Shown here piece by piece: positions 6,979 to 14,446 of a stretch of 14,927 nt of DNA. The translations under genes and the position numbers were made by a program. Position 1 is the first letter of the stretch; each line of letters opens with the position of its first letter. Origin of the DNA: Clostridiales bacterium UBA1763 (GTDB lineage: Bacteria; Bacillota; Clostridia; Oscillospirales; Oscillospiraceae); assembly GCA_002314685.1 (NCBI GenBank), contig DCHB01000063.1, forward strand, positions 1 through 14,927. Reading direction: 5' to 3'. The notes under the pieces are model-generated. The model had not been told where the DNA came from. It saw nothing but the letters and a program-made list of their open reading frames with translations, and searched no databases.

Positions 6979-7017
6979 GACAGCATCTGTCGGAAGCTTC
7001 CGACGGATGCTGTCTTT
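6979..7017 (+). terminator. Probable terminator after lepA
   Basis: A long stem (6979-6993 with 7000-7014, one central mismatch) closes on AAGCTT and starts 6 bases after the lepA stop. Only three Ts follow before the sequence becomes mixed A/T, so termination may be weaker than at the other hairpins. Confidence 0.65.
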
Positions 7018-7103
7018 ACAATATAAATATATCTTTGTGAAATATAGCTAAAAAATACAAGACAATTTTCTACATCACAAGGCTGTTAAAATATTGATTA
7101 TTC

Positions 7104-7133
7104 TTCAATTTCACACACTCTGTGTGATAGAAT
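7104..7133 (+). promoter_or_regulatory. Palindrome inside a possible promoter ahead of the surface-protein gene
   Basis: A perfect inverted repeat, TCACACA-CTC-TGTGTGA (7111-7127), lies between a weak -35-like TTCAAT (7104-7109) and a -10-like TAGAAT (7128-7133), 18 bases apart. That is where a repressor operator would sit. The promoter call is weak: transcription would begin near 7140, right at the first open codons of the FN3 coding sequence, with no start codon or ribosome binding site. Confidence 0.35.
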
Positions 7134-7140
7134 ATAGACA

Positions 7141-9441
7141 TCTATTACCTGCACTACTGCCGCACCGACAATCAGCATTGCCCGTTCAAGCGGCAAGCCG
7201 AAAATTTCATGGAGCAAGGTAACGGGTGCAGACAAGTACGACATCTATCGCTCAACTGACGGCAAAGCCTATAGCTATCTGAGCAGTACGACCAATACTT
7301 ACTACACCAACACGGGTGCGGCATCGGGTACCAAGTACTATTACAAGGTTAAGTCAGCAAAGGTTTCAAACGGCAAGACCGTCTATTCTTCATACAGCAA
7401 CGCTAAAAACCTGCTGACCACAATTGCAACACCCACAGTGACCGTCACCCGCACCTCGGGCAAGCCGACTGTCAAGTGGTCTGCACTAAAGGGCGCGGAT
7501 AAGTACGAGGTTTACCGCAGTACCGACGGCAAGACATACTCAAAGTATGTGACCACCACAAAGACAAGCTACACCAATACCAACGCAAGTATCGGAACAA
7601 CCTATTATTACAAGGTCAAGGCAATTTCCACCGAAACAAGCAATGCTAACTCCGCATTGAGTGCGGCAAAGAGCATTAAGTGCATTCCCGCAACGCCGAC
7701 CTTGACCGTCACCGCAGTTGACGGCGGTGCAAAGCTGTCGTGGGGCGCGGTTACGGGTGCGACAAAATACGAGATTTACCGTTCAACAGACGGCAAAAGC
7801 TTTACCAAATATGTCACCACGACAAAAACTGCCTACACGAACTCCAAGCTCACCGAGGGCAAAACCTATTACTACAAGGTGCGTGCACTCGCAGTTGTAA
7901 AAAACACGAGCGTTTATTCCGTATTCAGCTCGGTTAAAAAAGTTGTGATAGGCGAAGCCTACGCCGATATTACATGGACATTCAGCGACGGCACGCTCAC
8001 CATAAGCGGCAATGGCAAAATGCCTGATTACGATCAGGGTGCAAATCAGGCGCCGTGGAGTATTCACTCCGAAGAAATCACAAAAGTAGTTATCAACAAA
8101 GGTATTACAAGCATCGGAACGATGGCATTCAACTACTGCACTGCTCTTGAAAGCATAGTGCTCCCCAATTCTCTTGAGAAGATCGGTGCATGGGCATTTT
8201 TCTGGTGCAGTAATCTCAAGTCAATCACTATTCCCGACAGTGTTACCACTATAGAACAGCAGGCATTCTTTGAGTGCGAGGGGCTTGAGAGCGTTACTAT
8301 TCCGAGCTCTGTCACAAACATTATGGATACTCCCTTTCCCTATTGCGCAAATCTCAAATCTATAACCGTCGATTCCGCAAACCCGAATTATTGCTCTCAA
8401 GACGGAGTTCTGTTTAACAAAGCCAAAACCAAGCTTATTCAGTATCCCGCGAAAAAAGCCGCAAGCTCTTACACCATACCGAGTACAGTTGTTAAAATTG
8501 GTGGTCAGGCATTTACCATGGCATCTAACCTTTCAAGCATAACGATTCCGAACAGTGTCATTAGTATCGGCTGGTGTGCATTTCAGACGTGTTCCAATCT
8601 GACGGAAATAACAATTCCCGCAAGCACAACATCGATCGGTCATAATGCCTTTGAAAGCTGCGATAAGCTCAAGGCTATAAATGTTGCCGCAGGAAATACC
8701 GCCTACTGCTCTCAAGACGGAGTTCTGTTCTCGTATGACAAGACTACCCTTTATCAGTACCCCTCAGCTAAAGCTGGCACAAGCTACACCGTGCCGAGCA
8801 CGGTAAAGACCATCGGAAGCGACGCATTTTCTACTTGTGACAACCTCACAAGCATTACACTCCCGAGCAGTATTACGAGCATTGGATACTCTGCGTTCAG
8901 CTGTTGCAGCCGCCTCACAACCATTACAATTCCGAGCAGTGTCACAAGCATCGGTGTAGGTGCGTTCCTATATTGCAGCAGTCTCACAAGCATCACTATC
9001 CCGAGCAGCGTCACGGACATATCTGACTATGCGTTCTGCGGTTGCGGCAGACTCGCAAGCATTACAATTCCGAGCTCTGTCACAAGCATCGGGGACGACG
9101 CGTTCTACGAATGCGAAAGCCTCACAAGCATCACAATTCCGAGTAGTGTCACAAGCATCGGTGACGAGGCGTTCGAATATTGCGAAAGCCTCACAAGCAT
9201 CACAATTCCGAGTAGTGTCACAAGCATCGGTGTAGGTGCGTTCGAATATTGCAGCAGTCTCACAAGCATCACTATCCCGAGCAGCGTCACGGACATATCT
9301 GACTATGCGTTCTACGGTTGCAGCAGCCTCAAAGACGTATATTACCGCGGATCATCTGCTCAGTGGGCAAAAATCTCTATCGGTTCAAGCAACAGCGACC
9401 TCACAAGCGCAACTATCCACTACAATTACACAGGCGCATAA
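7141..9441 (+). CDS. FN3 and BspA-like leucine-rich-repeat surface protein, 5' end missing
   Basis: The frame is open from 7138 (in-frame TAG at 7135) to the TAA ending at 9441, about 767 codons. Three FN3-like domains come first: about 7165-7420, 7435-7680 and 7690-7945. Each contains a variant of SGKPKISWSKVTGADKYDIY followed by RSTDGK and a TYYYKVKA strand. From about 7970 follow 23-residue BspA-type LRR_5 repeats of the form LTSITIPSSVTSIGDDAFYEC, interrupted by two related longer modules containing YCSQDGVLF (near 8390 and 8705). The end (DVYYRGSSAQWAKISIG) is a usual family terminus. Such proteins are normally exported and bind host or other ligands. Here there is no ATG, GTG or TTG before GTG 7438, which is inside the second FN3 domain and lacks a ribosome binding site. 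No signal peptide and no wall anchor are visible. It is probably a truncated gene or a silent cassette. Translation from 7438 would give 667 residues. Confidence 0.8.
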   Translation, partial: SITCTTAAPTISIARSSGKPKISWSKVTGADKYDIYRSTDGKAYSYLSSTTNTYYTNTGAASGTKYYYKVKSAKVSNGKTVYSSYSNAKNLLTTIATPTVTVTRTSGKPTVKWSALKGADKYEVYRSTDGKTYSKYVTTTKTSYTNTNASIGTTYYYKVKAISTETSNANSALSAAKSIKCIPATPTLTVTAVDGGAKLSWGAVTGATKYEIYRSTDGKSFTKYVTTTKTAYTNSKLTEGKTYYYKVRALAVVKNTSVYSVFSSVKKVVIGEAYADITWTFSDGTLTISGNGKMPDYDQGANQAPWSIHSEEITKVVINKGITSIGTMAFNYCTALESIVLPNSLEKIGAWAFFWCSNLKSITIPDSVTTIEQQAFFECEGLESVTIPSSVTNIMDTPFPYCANLKSITVDSANPNYCSQDGVLFNKAKTKLIQYPAKKAASSYTIPSTVVKIGGQAFTMASNLSSITIPNSVISIGWCAFQTCSNLTEITIPASTTSIGHNAFESCDKLKAINVAAGNTAYCSQDGVLFSYDKTTLYQYPSAKAGTSYTVPSTVKTIGSDAFSTCDNLTSITLPSSITSIGYSAFSCCSRLTTITIPSSVTSIGVGAFLYCSSLTSITIPSSVTDISDYAFCGCGRLASITIPSSVTSIGDDAFYECESLTSITIPSSVTSIGDEAFEYCESLTSITIPSSVTSIGVGAFEYCSSLTSITIPSSVTDISDYAFYGCSSLKDVYYRGSSAQWAKISIGSSNSDLTSATIHYNYTGA
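8845..9327 (+). repeat. Seven 69-bp tandem repeats encoding LRR_5 units
   Basis: The motif CTCACAAGCAT or a close variant recurs at 8845, 8914, 8983, 9052, 9121, 9190 and 9259, each exactly 69 bases apart with no indels, so every unit encodes 23 residues. A higher-order match is superimposed: about 8913-9051 and 9189-9327 are nearly identical at an offset of 276 bases (four units). This pattern is expected from recent unequal recombination and could change repeat number between strains. Confidence 0.93.
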
Positions 9442-9450
9442 ATAACATTA

Positions 9451-9490
9451 AAAAGCCGAGGGCAGTTCAAAACGAACTGCCCTCGGTTTA
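9451..9490. terminator. Bidirectional terminator between the LRR gene and upp
   Basis: Perfect 13-bp GC-rich arms (9456-9468 and 9474-9486) enclose a 5-base loop. On the minus strand the stem is followed by a G/C pair and five Ts, a strong stop for upp. On the plus strand a weaker T-rich stretch follows. Confidence 0.93.
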
Positions 9491-9501
9491 TTCTATTCAA
9501 A

Positions 9502-10131
9502 TTACTTGGTGCCGAAGATGCGGTCGCCTGCATCGCCGAGACCGGGTACAATGTAGCCGTGCTCGTTGAGGTGGTCATCCAGTGCCGCGACGAAGATATC
9601 GACATCGGGGTGATCCTCCTGCATACGCTTTACGCCCTCGGGTGCGCCGATAACGCACATGAGCTTGACATGCTTTACGCCGTCATCTTTCAGGAACTTT
9701 ATTGCCGCAGATGCTGAGCCGCCCGTTGCGAGCATGGGGTCAACAACGATTACGTCACGCTCCTCGATATCGGGGGGCATTTTGAAGTAATACTTTACGG
9801 GCTCGAGAGTCTCGGGGTCGCGGAAAAGTCCGACATGACCGACCTTGACATTGGGCATCATGCTGACCATACCGTCAACCATGCCGAGTCCTGCGCGGAG
9901 GATGGGAACTATTGCGAGCTTCTTGCCTGCAATACGCTTAACATTTGCCTTTGCAACGGGGGTTTCGATCTCAACCTCTTCGAGGGGGAGGTCACGGGTT
10001 GCCTCGTAGCACATAAGCATTGCTATCTCGGAAATGAGTTCACGGAACTCCTTGACGCTTGTATGCTTGTCTCTGAGAATGGACAGCTTGTGCTGAATAA
10101 GGGGATGATCGAATACGCAAACCTTGCTCAT
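9502..10131 (-). CDS. upp: Uracil phosphoribosyltransferase
   Basis: Makes UMP from uracil and PRPP in pyrimidine salvage, in the cytoplasm. The 209-residue length is standard. The PRPP-binding motif DPMLATGGS is at 131-139, and the C-terminal uracil-binding region GYIVPGLGDAGDR at about 192-204. PILRAGLGMVDGM (76-88) and GLFRDPETLEPVKYY (101-115) are also characteristic. The ATG at 10131 has an AGGAG site. It lies 54 bases after tsaB on the same strand with no terminator between them, so it is probably the last gene of that transcript. No uraA permease gene is adjacent and no PyrR-type leader is evident. Confidence 0.97.
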   Translation of the reverse strand: MSKVCVFDHPLIQHKLSILRDKHTSVKEFRELISEIAMLMCYEATRDLPLEEVEIETPVAKANVKRIAGKKLAIVPILRAGLGMVDGMVSMMPNVKVGHVGLFRDPETLEPVKYYFKMPPDIEERDVIVVDPMLATGGSASAAIKFLKDDGVKHVKLMCVIGAPEGVKRMQEDHPDVDIFVAALDDHLNEHGYIVPGLGDAGDRIFGTK

Positions 10132-10185
10132 GTTTTTTCTCCTAACATTATCTAAATTTCTTTTGACTATGTAAATGATATTTGC

Positions 10186-10875
10186 TTACTTTTTCATGCG
10201 CTCCTGACGCTCACGCTCTGCCTGCGAAAGGCGCAGATAAACGGGCAGAAGGTCGTCGGCTGAGCCCGCCTCGCAATATGCCGACTCCATGCCGACACCC
10301 CATGCGCTCTGATACACGAGGTTTTGCGGTGCAATGCGGCACTTAACGCCGACACTGCTGAGATATTCATAGCTGATTTCGGCTCCGTCGCCGACTAAAA
10401 ACGCCTCTCTGTCAAGCTTTTTAAGCTCCTCGGCAAGCTCACTCAGTGCGATTGCTCTGTCCTCGCAAAGCCTCATCGGTCTGCCGTCTTTTATCTCGAA
10501 CAGGGCGTTATACACCTGACTGCGCCGAGCATCCATCACGGGGCAGACAAGCCCGCCGACGGCGACACCGTGCCACGCCATTGCCGCAAGCGTTGAAACT
10601 CCGACGCACTTTTTGTCAGCCGCCCATGCCAAGCCCTTTACGGTGGATACGCCTATTCTTATGCCCGTAAATGAACCGGGTCCGTGGGATACTGCGATAA
10701 GGTCAAGGTCGGATATTTTTTTCTCGGTATTTTTGAGCATATCCTCAACCATAGGAAGCAGAGTGCGGCTATGCGTCAGCCCGCAGCACTGACTGTACTG
10801 GGCGAGGACGGTTTCATCCTGCATAAGCGCGACAGATGCCGCCTTTGCGGACGCCTCAAGAGCAAGAATAAGCAT
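10186..10875 (-). CDS. tsaB: t6A biosynthesis protein TsaB (YeaZ)
   Basis: A 229-residue ASKHA-fold protein that dimerises with TsaD and, with TsaE, supports transfer of threonylcarbamoyl to A37 of ANN-decoding tRNAs. The N-terminal LILALEASAKAASVAL (2-17) and SHGPGSFTGIRIG (63-75) are the family's usual phosphate-binding-type and dimer-interface stretches. Like other TsaB proteins it is shorter than TsaD and lacks its metal-binding histidines. Its start overlaps the tsaE stop by one base (TGATG), so the two are translationally coupled. The frequently adjacent rimI and tsaD are not next to it here. Confidence 0.95.
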   Translation of the reverse strand: MLILALEASAKAASVALMQDETVLAQYSQCCGLTHSRTLLPMVEDMLKNTEKKISDLDLIAVSHGPGSFTGIRIGVSTVKGLAWAADKKCVGVSTLAAMAWHGVAVGGLVCPVMDARRSQVYNALFEIKDGRPMRLCEDRAIALSELAEELKKLDREAFLVGDGAEISYEYLSSVGVKCRIAPQNLVYQSAWGVGMESAYCEAGSADDLLPVYLRLSQAERERQERMKK

Positions 10876-11303
10876 CAGCCTCTGCCCTCCTCAACGGTTA
10901 TTTGTCTGTCGCTGTCGCCGAGCTTTTCAATGCGGACAACGGTCTCGTCTCCGTAAAAAGCATCATCAATCTTCTCCGACCACTCCACGGCGCACACTGC
11001 CCCGCGTGCGAGATAATCCTCCCAGCCGATGTCGAAAAGCTCCTCGGAGCTTCCCAGACGGTACATATCGAAATGGAACAGCGGCAGTTTTCCTTCCCGA
11101 TACTCATGCACAATGGCAAAGGTCGGACTGGTCACGTCATCCGCAAGCCCCATTCCGCGGGCAAGTCCTCTCAAAAACGTTGTTTTCCCCGCCGCAAGGT
11201 CGCCGGTCATGGCAAGAACCTGACCGGAACGCAGACGGGAACCCAAGCTGACCCCCAGAGCTTCCGTTTCCTCCGGGGAATTTGTCTTGTAAACCGTGTT
11301 CAT
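10875..11303 (-). CDS. tsaE: t6A biosynthesis ATPase TsaE (YjeE)
   Basis: A 142-residue P-loop ATPase that binds the TsaB-TsaD complex and resets it during t6A synthesis. Seen motifs are Walker A GDLAAGKTT (34-42), TSPTF (58-62), HFDMYRL (77-83) and EWSE (107-110), all usual for the family. The ATG at 11303 comes one base after the fhs stop, and its ribosome binding site must lie inside fhs. Codon use changes within the gene: the 5' part uses GAA/GAG evenly with CTG and TTG, like fhs upstream, while the 3' part uses GAG for eight of nine Glu codons with CTT and CTC, like tsaB. The protein itself reads as intact. Confidence 0.95.
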   Translation of the reverse strand: MNTVYKTNSPEETEALGVSLGSRLRSGQVLAMTGDLAAGKTTFLRGLARGMGLADDVTSPTFAIVHEYREGKLPLFHFDMYRLGSSEELFDIGWEDYLARGAVCAVEWSEKIDDAFYGDETVVRIEKLGDSDRQITVEEGRG

Positions 11304-11304
11304 A

Positions 11305-12975
11305 TCAGAATAATCCTACAATGCCGCCCGTTTCGTCCACATCAATGGCTTCTGCGGCAGGAGTCTTCGGCAAACCGGGCATCGTCATAATATCGCCGGT
11401 CAATGCCACGATAAATCCCGCTCCGGCACAAATCCGTGCGTCACGCACATGGAGACGGAAGCCGGACGGACGACCCAAACGCTTCGGGTCATCGGAAAGG
11501 GAATACTGCGTCTTGGCCATGCAGACCGGCGCGTTTTTGTATTTGCCCTTCGCGGCACGCTCCAGTACCTTCAACGCCGCTTCGTCGAAATCAACGCCGT
11601 CCGCGCCGTAGATATTTTTCGCCAGCGTCTCAATCTTTTCCTGCGCACTGCATTCGTCGGGATAAGCAAAACGGAAATCCGCTTTATCGGAATCCGCCAG
11701 TGCCGCAACCTTTTCCGCCAACGCCAGACCGCCTTCGCCGCCTTTGGCAAAGACCTCGGACAGCTCGCATTCCGCGCCCAGACGTTCACAGGCTTCCCGA
11801 ATCACTGCCAGCTCCGCATCGGTATCCGTACCGAACCGATTCAGTGCCACGCAAACCGGCACACCAAAGGATTTCAGGTTTTCAATGTGCTTTTCGAGAT
11901 TGCAAAGTCCCTTCTGAACGGCTTCCACATTTTCCGCCGACAGATTTTCCTTTTCAATGCCGCCGTTGTACTTGAGTGCGCGAACCGTTGCCACCAACAC
12001 ACACGCCGCAGGCTTTAAGCCCGCTTTTCGGCATTTAATGTCAAAGAACTTCTCCGCACCCAAGTCCGCGCCGAATCCGGCTTCCGTAATGCAGTAATCG
12101 GCGAGCTTCAAGCCCAGACGGGTCGCTCTGACCGAGGAACAGCCATGCGCGATGTTGGCAAATGGCCCTCCGTGAATCAGACAGGGCGTTCCTTCCAGCG
12201 TACTGACAAGGTTTGGCTGAATGGCATCCTTTAACAGTGCCGTCATCGCCCCTTCCGCATGGAGGTCATGCGCGGTTACGGACTTACCTTTATAAGTATA
12301 CCCCACAACAATGCGGGAAAGACGGTTTTTCAGGTCGGCAAGGTCTTTGGCAAGGCAAAGAATCGCCATGACTTCACTGGCAACCGTAATTGAAAAGCTA
12401 TCCTCGCGCAGAACACCGTTGGAGCGTCCGCCCATCCCCACGACAACATGACGCAGAGCGCGGTCGTTCATATCCATGACGCGATTGAAGCAGATACGGC
12501 GCGGGTCTATGTTCAGTTCGTTGCCGGACTGGAGATGGTTATCCAGCATGGCACACAACAGGTTATTCGCCGCCGTAATCGCATGGAAATCGCCGGTGAA
12601 ATGCAGATTGATGTCTTCCATCGGCAGTACCTGCGCATAACCGCCGCCGGCGGCTCCGCCCTTGACCCCGAAGACAGGCCCCAGAGACGGCTCGCGCAGA
12701 CAAATCATTGCTTTTTTGCCGAGTTTTGCGAATGCCTGTCCCAAACCGACCGTAGTCGTTGTTTTTCCTTCTCCCGCCGGTGTCGGATTGATAGCCGTTA
12801 CCAGAATCAGCTTACCGTCCGGCTTGTCGGCAAGACGTTGGAAGAGCGTTTCATCCAGCTTCGCTTTATAACGCCCGTAGGGAATCAATTCCTCATCCGT
12901 AATGCCGAGTTCTGCGGCAACGGCGGTAATCGGACGAATTTTAGCCCTGCGGGCAATTTCTATATCAGAAAGCAT
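11305..12975 (-). CDS. fhs: Formate-tetrahydrofolate ligase
   Basis: ATP-dependent synthesis of 10-formyl-tetrahydrofolate from formate and THF, feeding purine and formyl-Met synthesis, and the methyl branch of the Wood-Ljungdahl pathway where that exists. The 556-residue length matches the monofunctional bacterial enzyme. The nucleotide-binding loop TPAGEGKTT is at 65-73, followed by REPSLGPVFGVKGGAAGGGY and EDINLHFTGDFHAI, both hallmark stretches. The C-terminal TGDIMTMPGLPKTPAA is also typical. The ATG at 12975 follows AAGGAG. It is 36 bases from the fucosidase gene and one base from tsaE. No other folate or acetogenesis gene is nearby, so a housekeeping role is more likely than acetogenesis. 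Glu is mostly GAA, unlike the genes below 11 kb. Confidence 0.98.
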   Translation of the reverse strand: MLSDIEIARRAKIRPITAVAAELGITDEELIPYGRYKAKLDETLFQRLADKPDGKLILVTAINPTPAGEGKTTTTVGLGQAFAKLGKKAMICLREPSLGPVFGVKGGAAGGGYAQVLPMEDINLHFTGDFHAITAANNLLCAMLDNHLQSGNELNIDPRRICFNRVMDMNDRALRHVVVGMGGRSNGVLREDSFSITVASEVMAILCLAKDLADLKNRLSRIVVGYTYKGKSVTAHDLHAEGAMTALLKDAIQPNLVSTLEGTPCLIHGGPFANIAHGCSSVRATRLGLKLADYCITEAGFGADLGAEKFFDIKCRKAGLKPAACVLVATVRALKYNGGIEKENLSAENVEAVQKGLCNLEKHIENLKSFGVPVCVALNRFGTDTDAELAVIREACERLGAECELSEVFAKGGEGGLALAEKVAALADSDKADFRFAYPDECSAQEKIETLAKNIYGADGVDFDEAALKVLERAAKGKYKNAPVCMAKTQYSLSDDPKRLGRPSGFRLHVRDARICAGAGFIVALTGDIMTMPGLPKTPAAEAIDVDETGGIVGLF

Positions 12976-13011
12976 AGGTTCTCCTTATTGTTTCCTTGTG
13001 AAACGTATTTT

Positions 13012-14367
13012 TCAGATTTCAAACGATACAACCGGCGCAATCGGGTTCGTTCCCGCCAGTTCTCCCCAGTAAACGAGGATACCGTTTTCCTGTACTTCCG
13101 CCTGAATCGGTGCATCCTTACCCAGAATACGGACATTTTCGGGCTTGCCGCCGTTCCACGGGAGGAAGCTGGAGTTCGGCAGAGTTTCGCCTTCCGCCAG
13201 ACGGTACAGAATATTCACGGTATTGCCCTTCTTCGTATAGGCAAAGCTGCCGATTTCATAGGGTTCTGCCGGACGGGTACCGTAAATCGCACTGCCGTTG
13301 ACCTTCAGCCAGTTCCCCAAGCCCTCTGCGGAACGCAAAGCACCGATGGGCAGACGACCGTCGGGCTGAGGTCCGATATTCAGTGCCAGGTTACCGTTAC
13401 GGCACACGACATCAATCAGCATATTGACCAGCGTGCGCGGCGTTTTGTAGGTATCCTCAAAACGGAAGGAAAAGCCGGTACCGATGGTGACGCAGGATTC
13501 CCACGGAACGGGAATATAGGTGTCAGGGATGCTCTGTTCGGGCGTAATGTAGTTTTCATAGGGTCCCTGAACGGTACGGTCTGCAAAAATCAGCCCCGGG
13601 GTTACTTTACGCGCCTTTTCCGCCAGTTTTCCCAGATGAATGTCCTGTCCGTTATCGGGGCGTACCTGTCCGCCGTCCAGCCACAGCACGTCCAACGGTC
13701 CGTAGTCCTCGACCAACTCCATCATCTGTGCGTGGGTAAATTCTTCAAATTTCTGCCAGAGCTCGGGATGCTCGGCAATATTGTAAGTCGGATTGCGGTC
13801 TTCCCCGGGCTTTTTCTCAAAGCCTTCCGCCCAGTACCACGGACAATGCCAGTCGGGTTTGGAGAAATACGCCGCAATGCCCAAGCCTTTGGCGCGGAAT
13901 GCGTCAAACAGGAATTTAATGGCGTTGGCATACTTATGCGTATGGAACGGGCAGTCGGGCGCGGTGATTTTGTAATCGGTGTACTTGGAATCGTACATAC
14001 AGAAGCCGTCATGGTGCTTCGTCGTGATAATCGCATAACGGAAGCCGTTTTCGGCGGCAAATTCCGCCCATTTTTCCGGCATAAAGCGCACGGGGTTGAA
14101 GCTCTTATTCAGATTCCGATACTGTTCCTTGAAGGTTTCGCCGTCGGATTCCCAATCCACGTCCTTCCGCGACCAGCGTTTTTCACCGTCGCACAAAGGC
14201 CACGATTCACAGATACCCATCTGTGAATACATACCGAAATGGAACATAATCGCCAGCTTCTGGTCCTGAAACCATTCCAGATGCTCGCGGACAGCGGGTT
14301 CTGCCGGAACAATGTAGGTATCTGCCTTGGAACAGCCGTGCAAACCGTTTTTAATCATATCAGCCAT
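13012..14367 (-). CDS. Alpha-L-fucosidase, GH29 family
   Basis: A 451-residue glycoside hydrolase that releases alpha-linked L-fucose from glycans. Residues 25-340 hold the catalytic barrel, with the GH29 stretches KHHDGFCMYDSKYTDY (117-132) and DVLWLDGG (226-233). Asp231 occupies the position of the catalytic nucleophile. The WESC stretch (289-292) and NGNLALNIGPQPDGRLP (324-340) are further family landmarks. A beta-sandwich domain probably fills the rest. There is no signal peptide, so it likely acts in the cytoplasm on imported fucosylated oligosaccharides. The ATG at 14367 is preceded by AGGAGG. No fucose isomerase, kinase or transporter gene is close by, so its pairing with fhs and tRNA-modification genes looks accidental. 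It shares the GAA-rich codon use of fhs (10 of the first 11 Glu codons). Confidence 0.93.
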   Translation of the reverse strand: MADMIKNGLHGCSKADTYIVPAEPAVREHLEWFQDQKLAIMFHFGMYSQMGICESWPLCDGEKRWSRKDVDWESDGETFKEQYRNLNKSFNPVRFMPEKWAEFAAENGFRYAIITTKHHDGFCMYDSKYTDYKITAPDCPFHTHKYANAIKFLFDAFRAKGLGIAAYFSKPDWHCPWYWAEGFEKKPGEDRNPTYNIAEHPELWQKFEEFTHAQMMELVEDYGPLDVLWLDGGQVRPDNGQDIHLGKLAEKARKVTPGLIFADRTVQGPYENYITPEQSIPDTYIPVPWESCVTIGTGFSFRFEDTYKTPRTLVNMLIDVVCRNGNLALNIGPQPDGRLPIGALRSAEGLGNWLKVNGSAIYGTRPAEPYEIGSFAYTKKGNTVNILYRLAEGETLPNSSFLPWNGGKPENVRILGKDAPIQAEVQENGILVYWGELAGTNPIAPVVSFEI

Positions 14368-14446
14368 GGGATAATCCTCCTGTCATACAACAGAATTTTA
14401 GCAGAATAGCAGATAAATCTTATCAAAACACGCCATTGGAACGGTT

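Noticed and set aside
8845..9327. CRISPR-like regular spacing
   Set aside because: The period is 69 bases with no distinct spacers, all units encode LRR_5 repeats in frame, and there are no cas genes.
12448..14226. A 592-codon open frame on the plus strand opposite fhs and the fucosidase
   Set aside because: It runs across two well-identified genes in the opposite direction, its translation resembles no family, and it is explained by codon bias on the coding strand.
14368..14446. A promoter for the fucosidase gene (TTGATA and TAAAAT on the minus strand)
   Set aside because: The two boxes are about 20 bases apart, too far for a good sigma-A promoter. Left as undecided rather than annotated.
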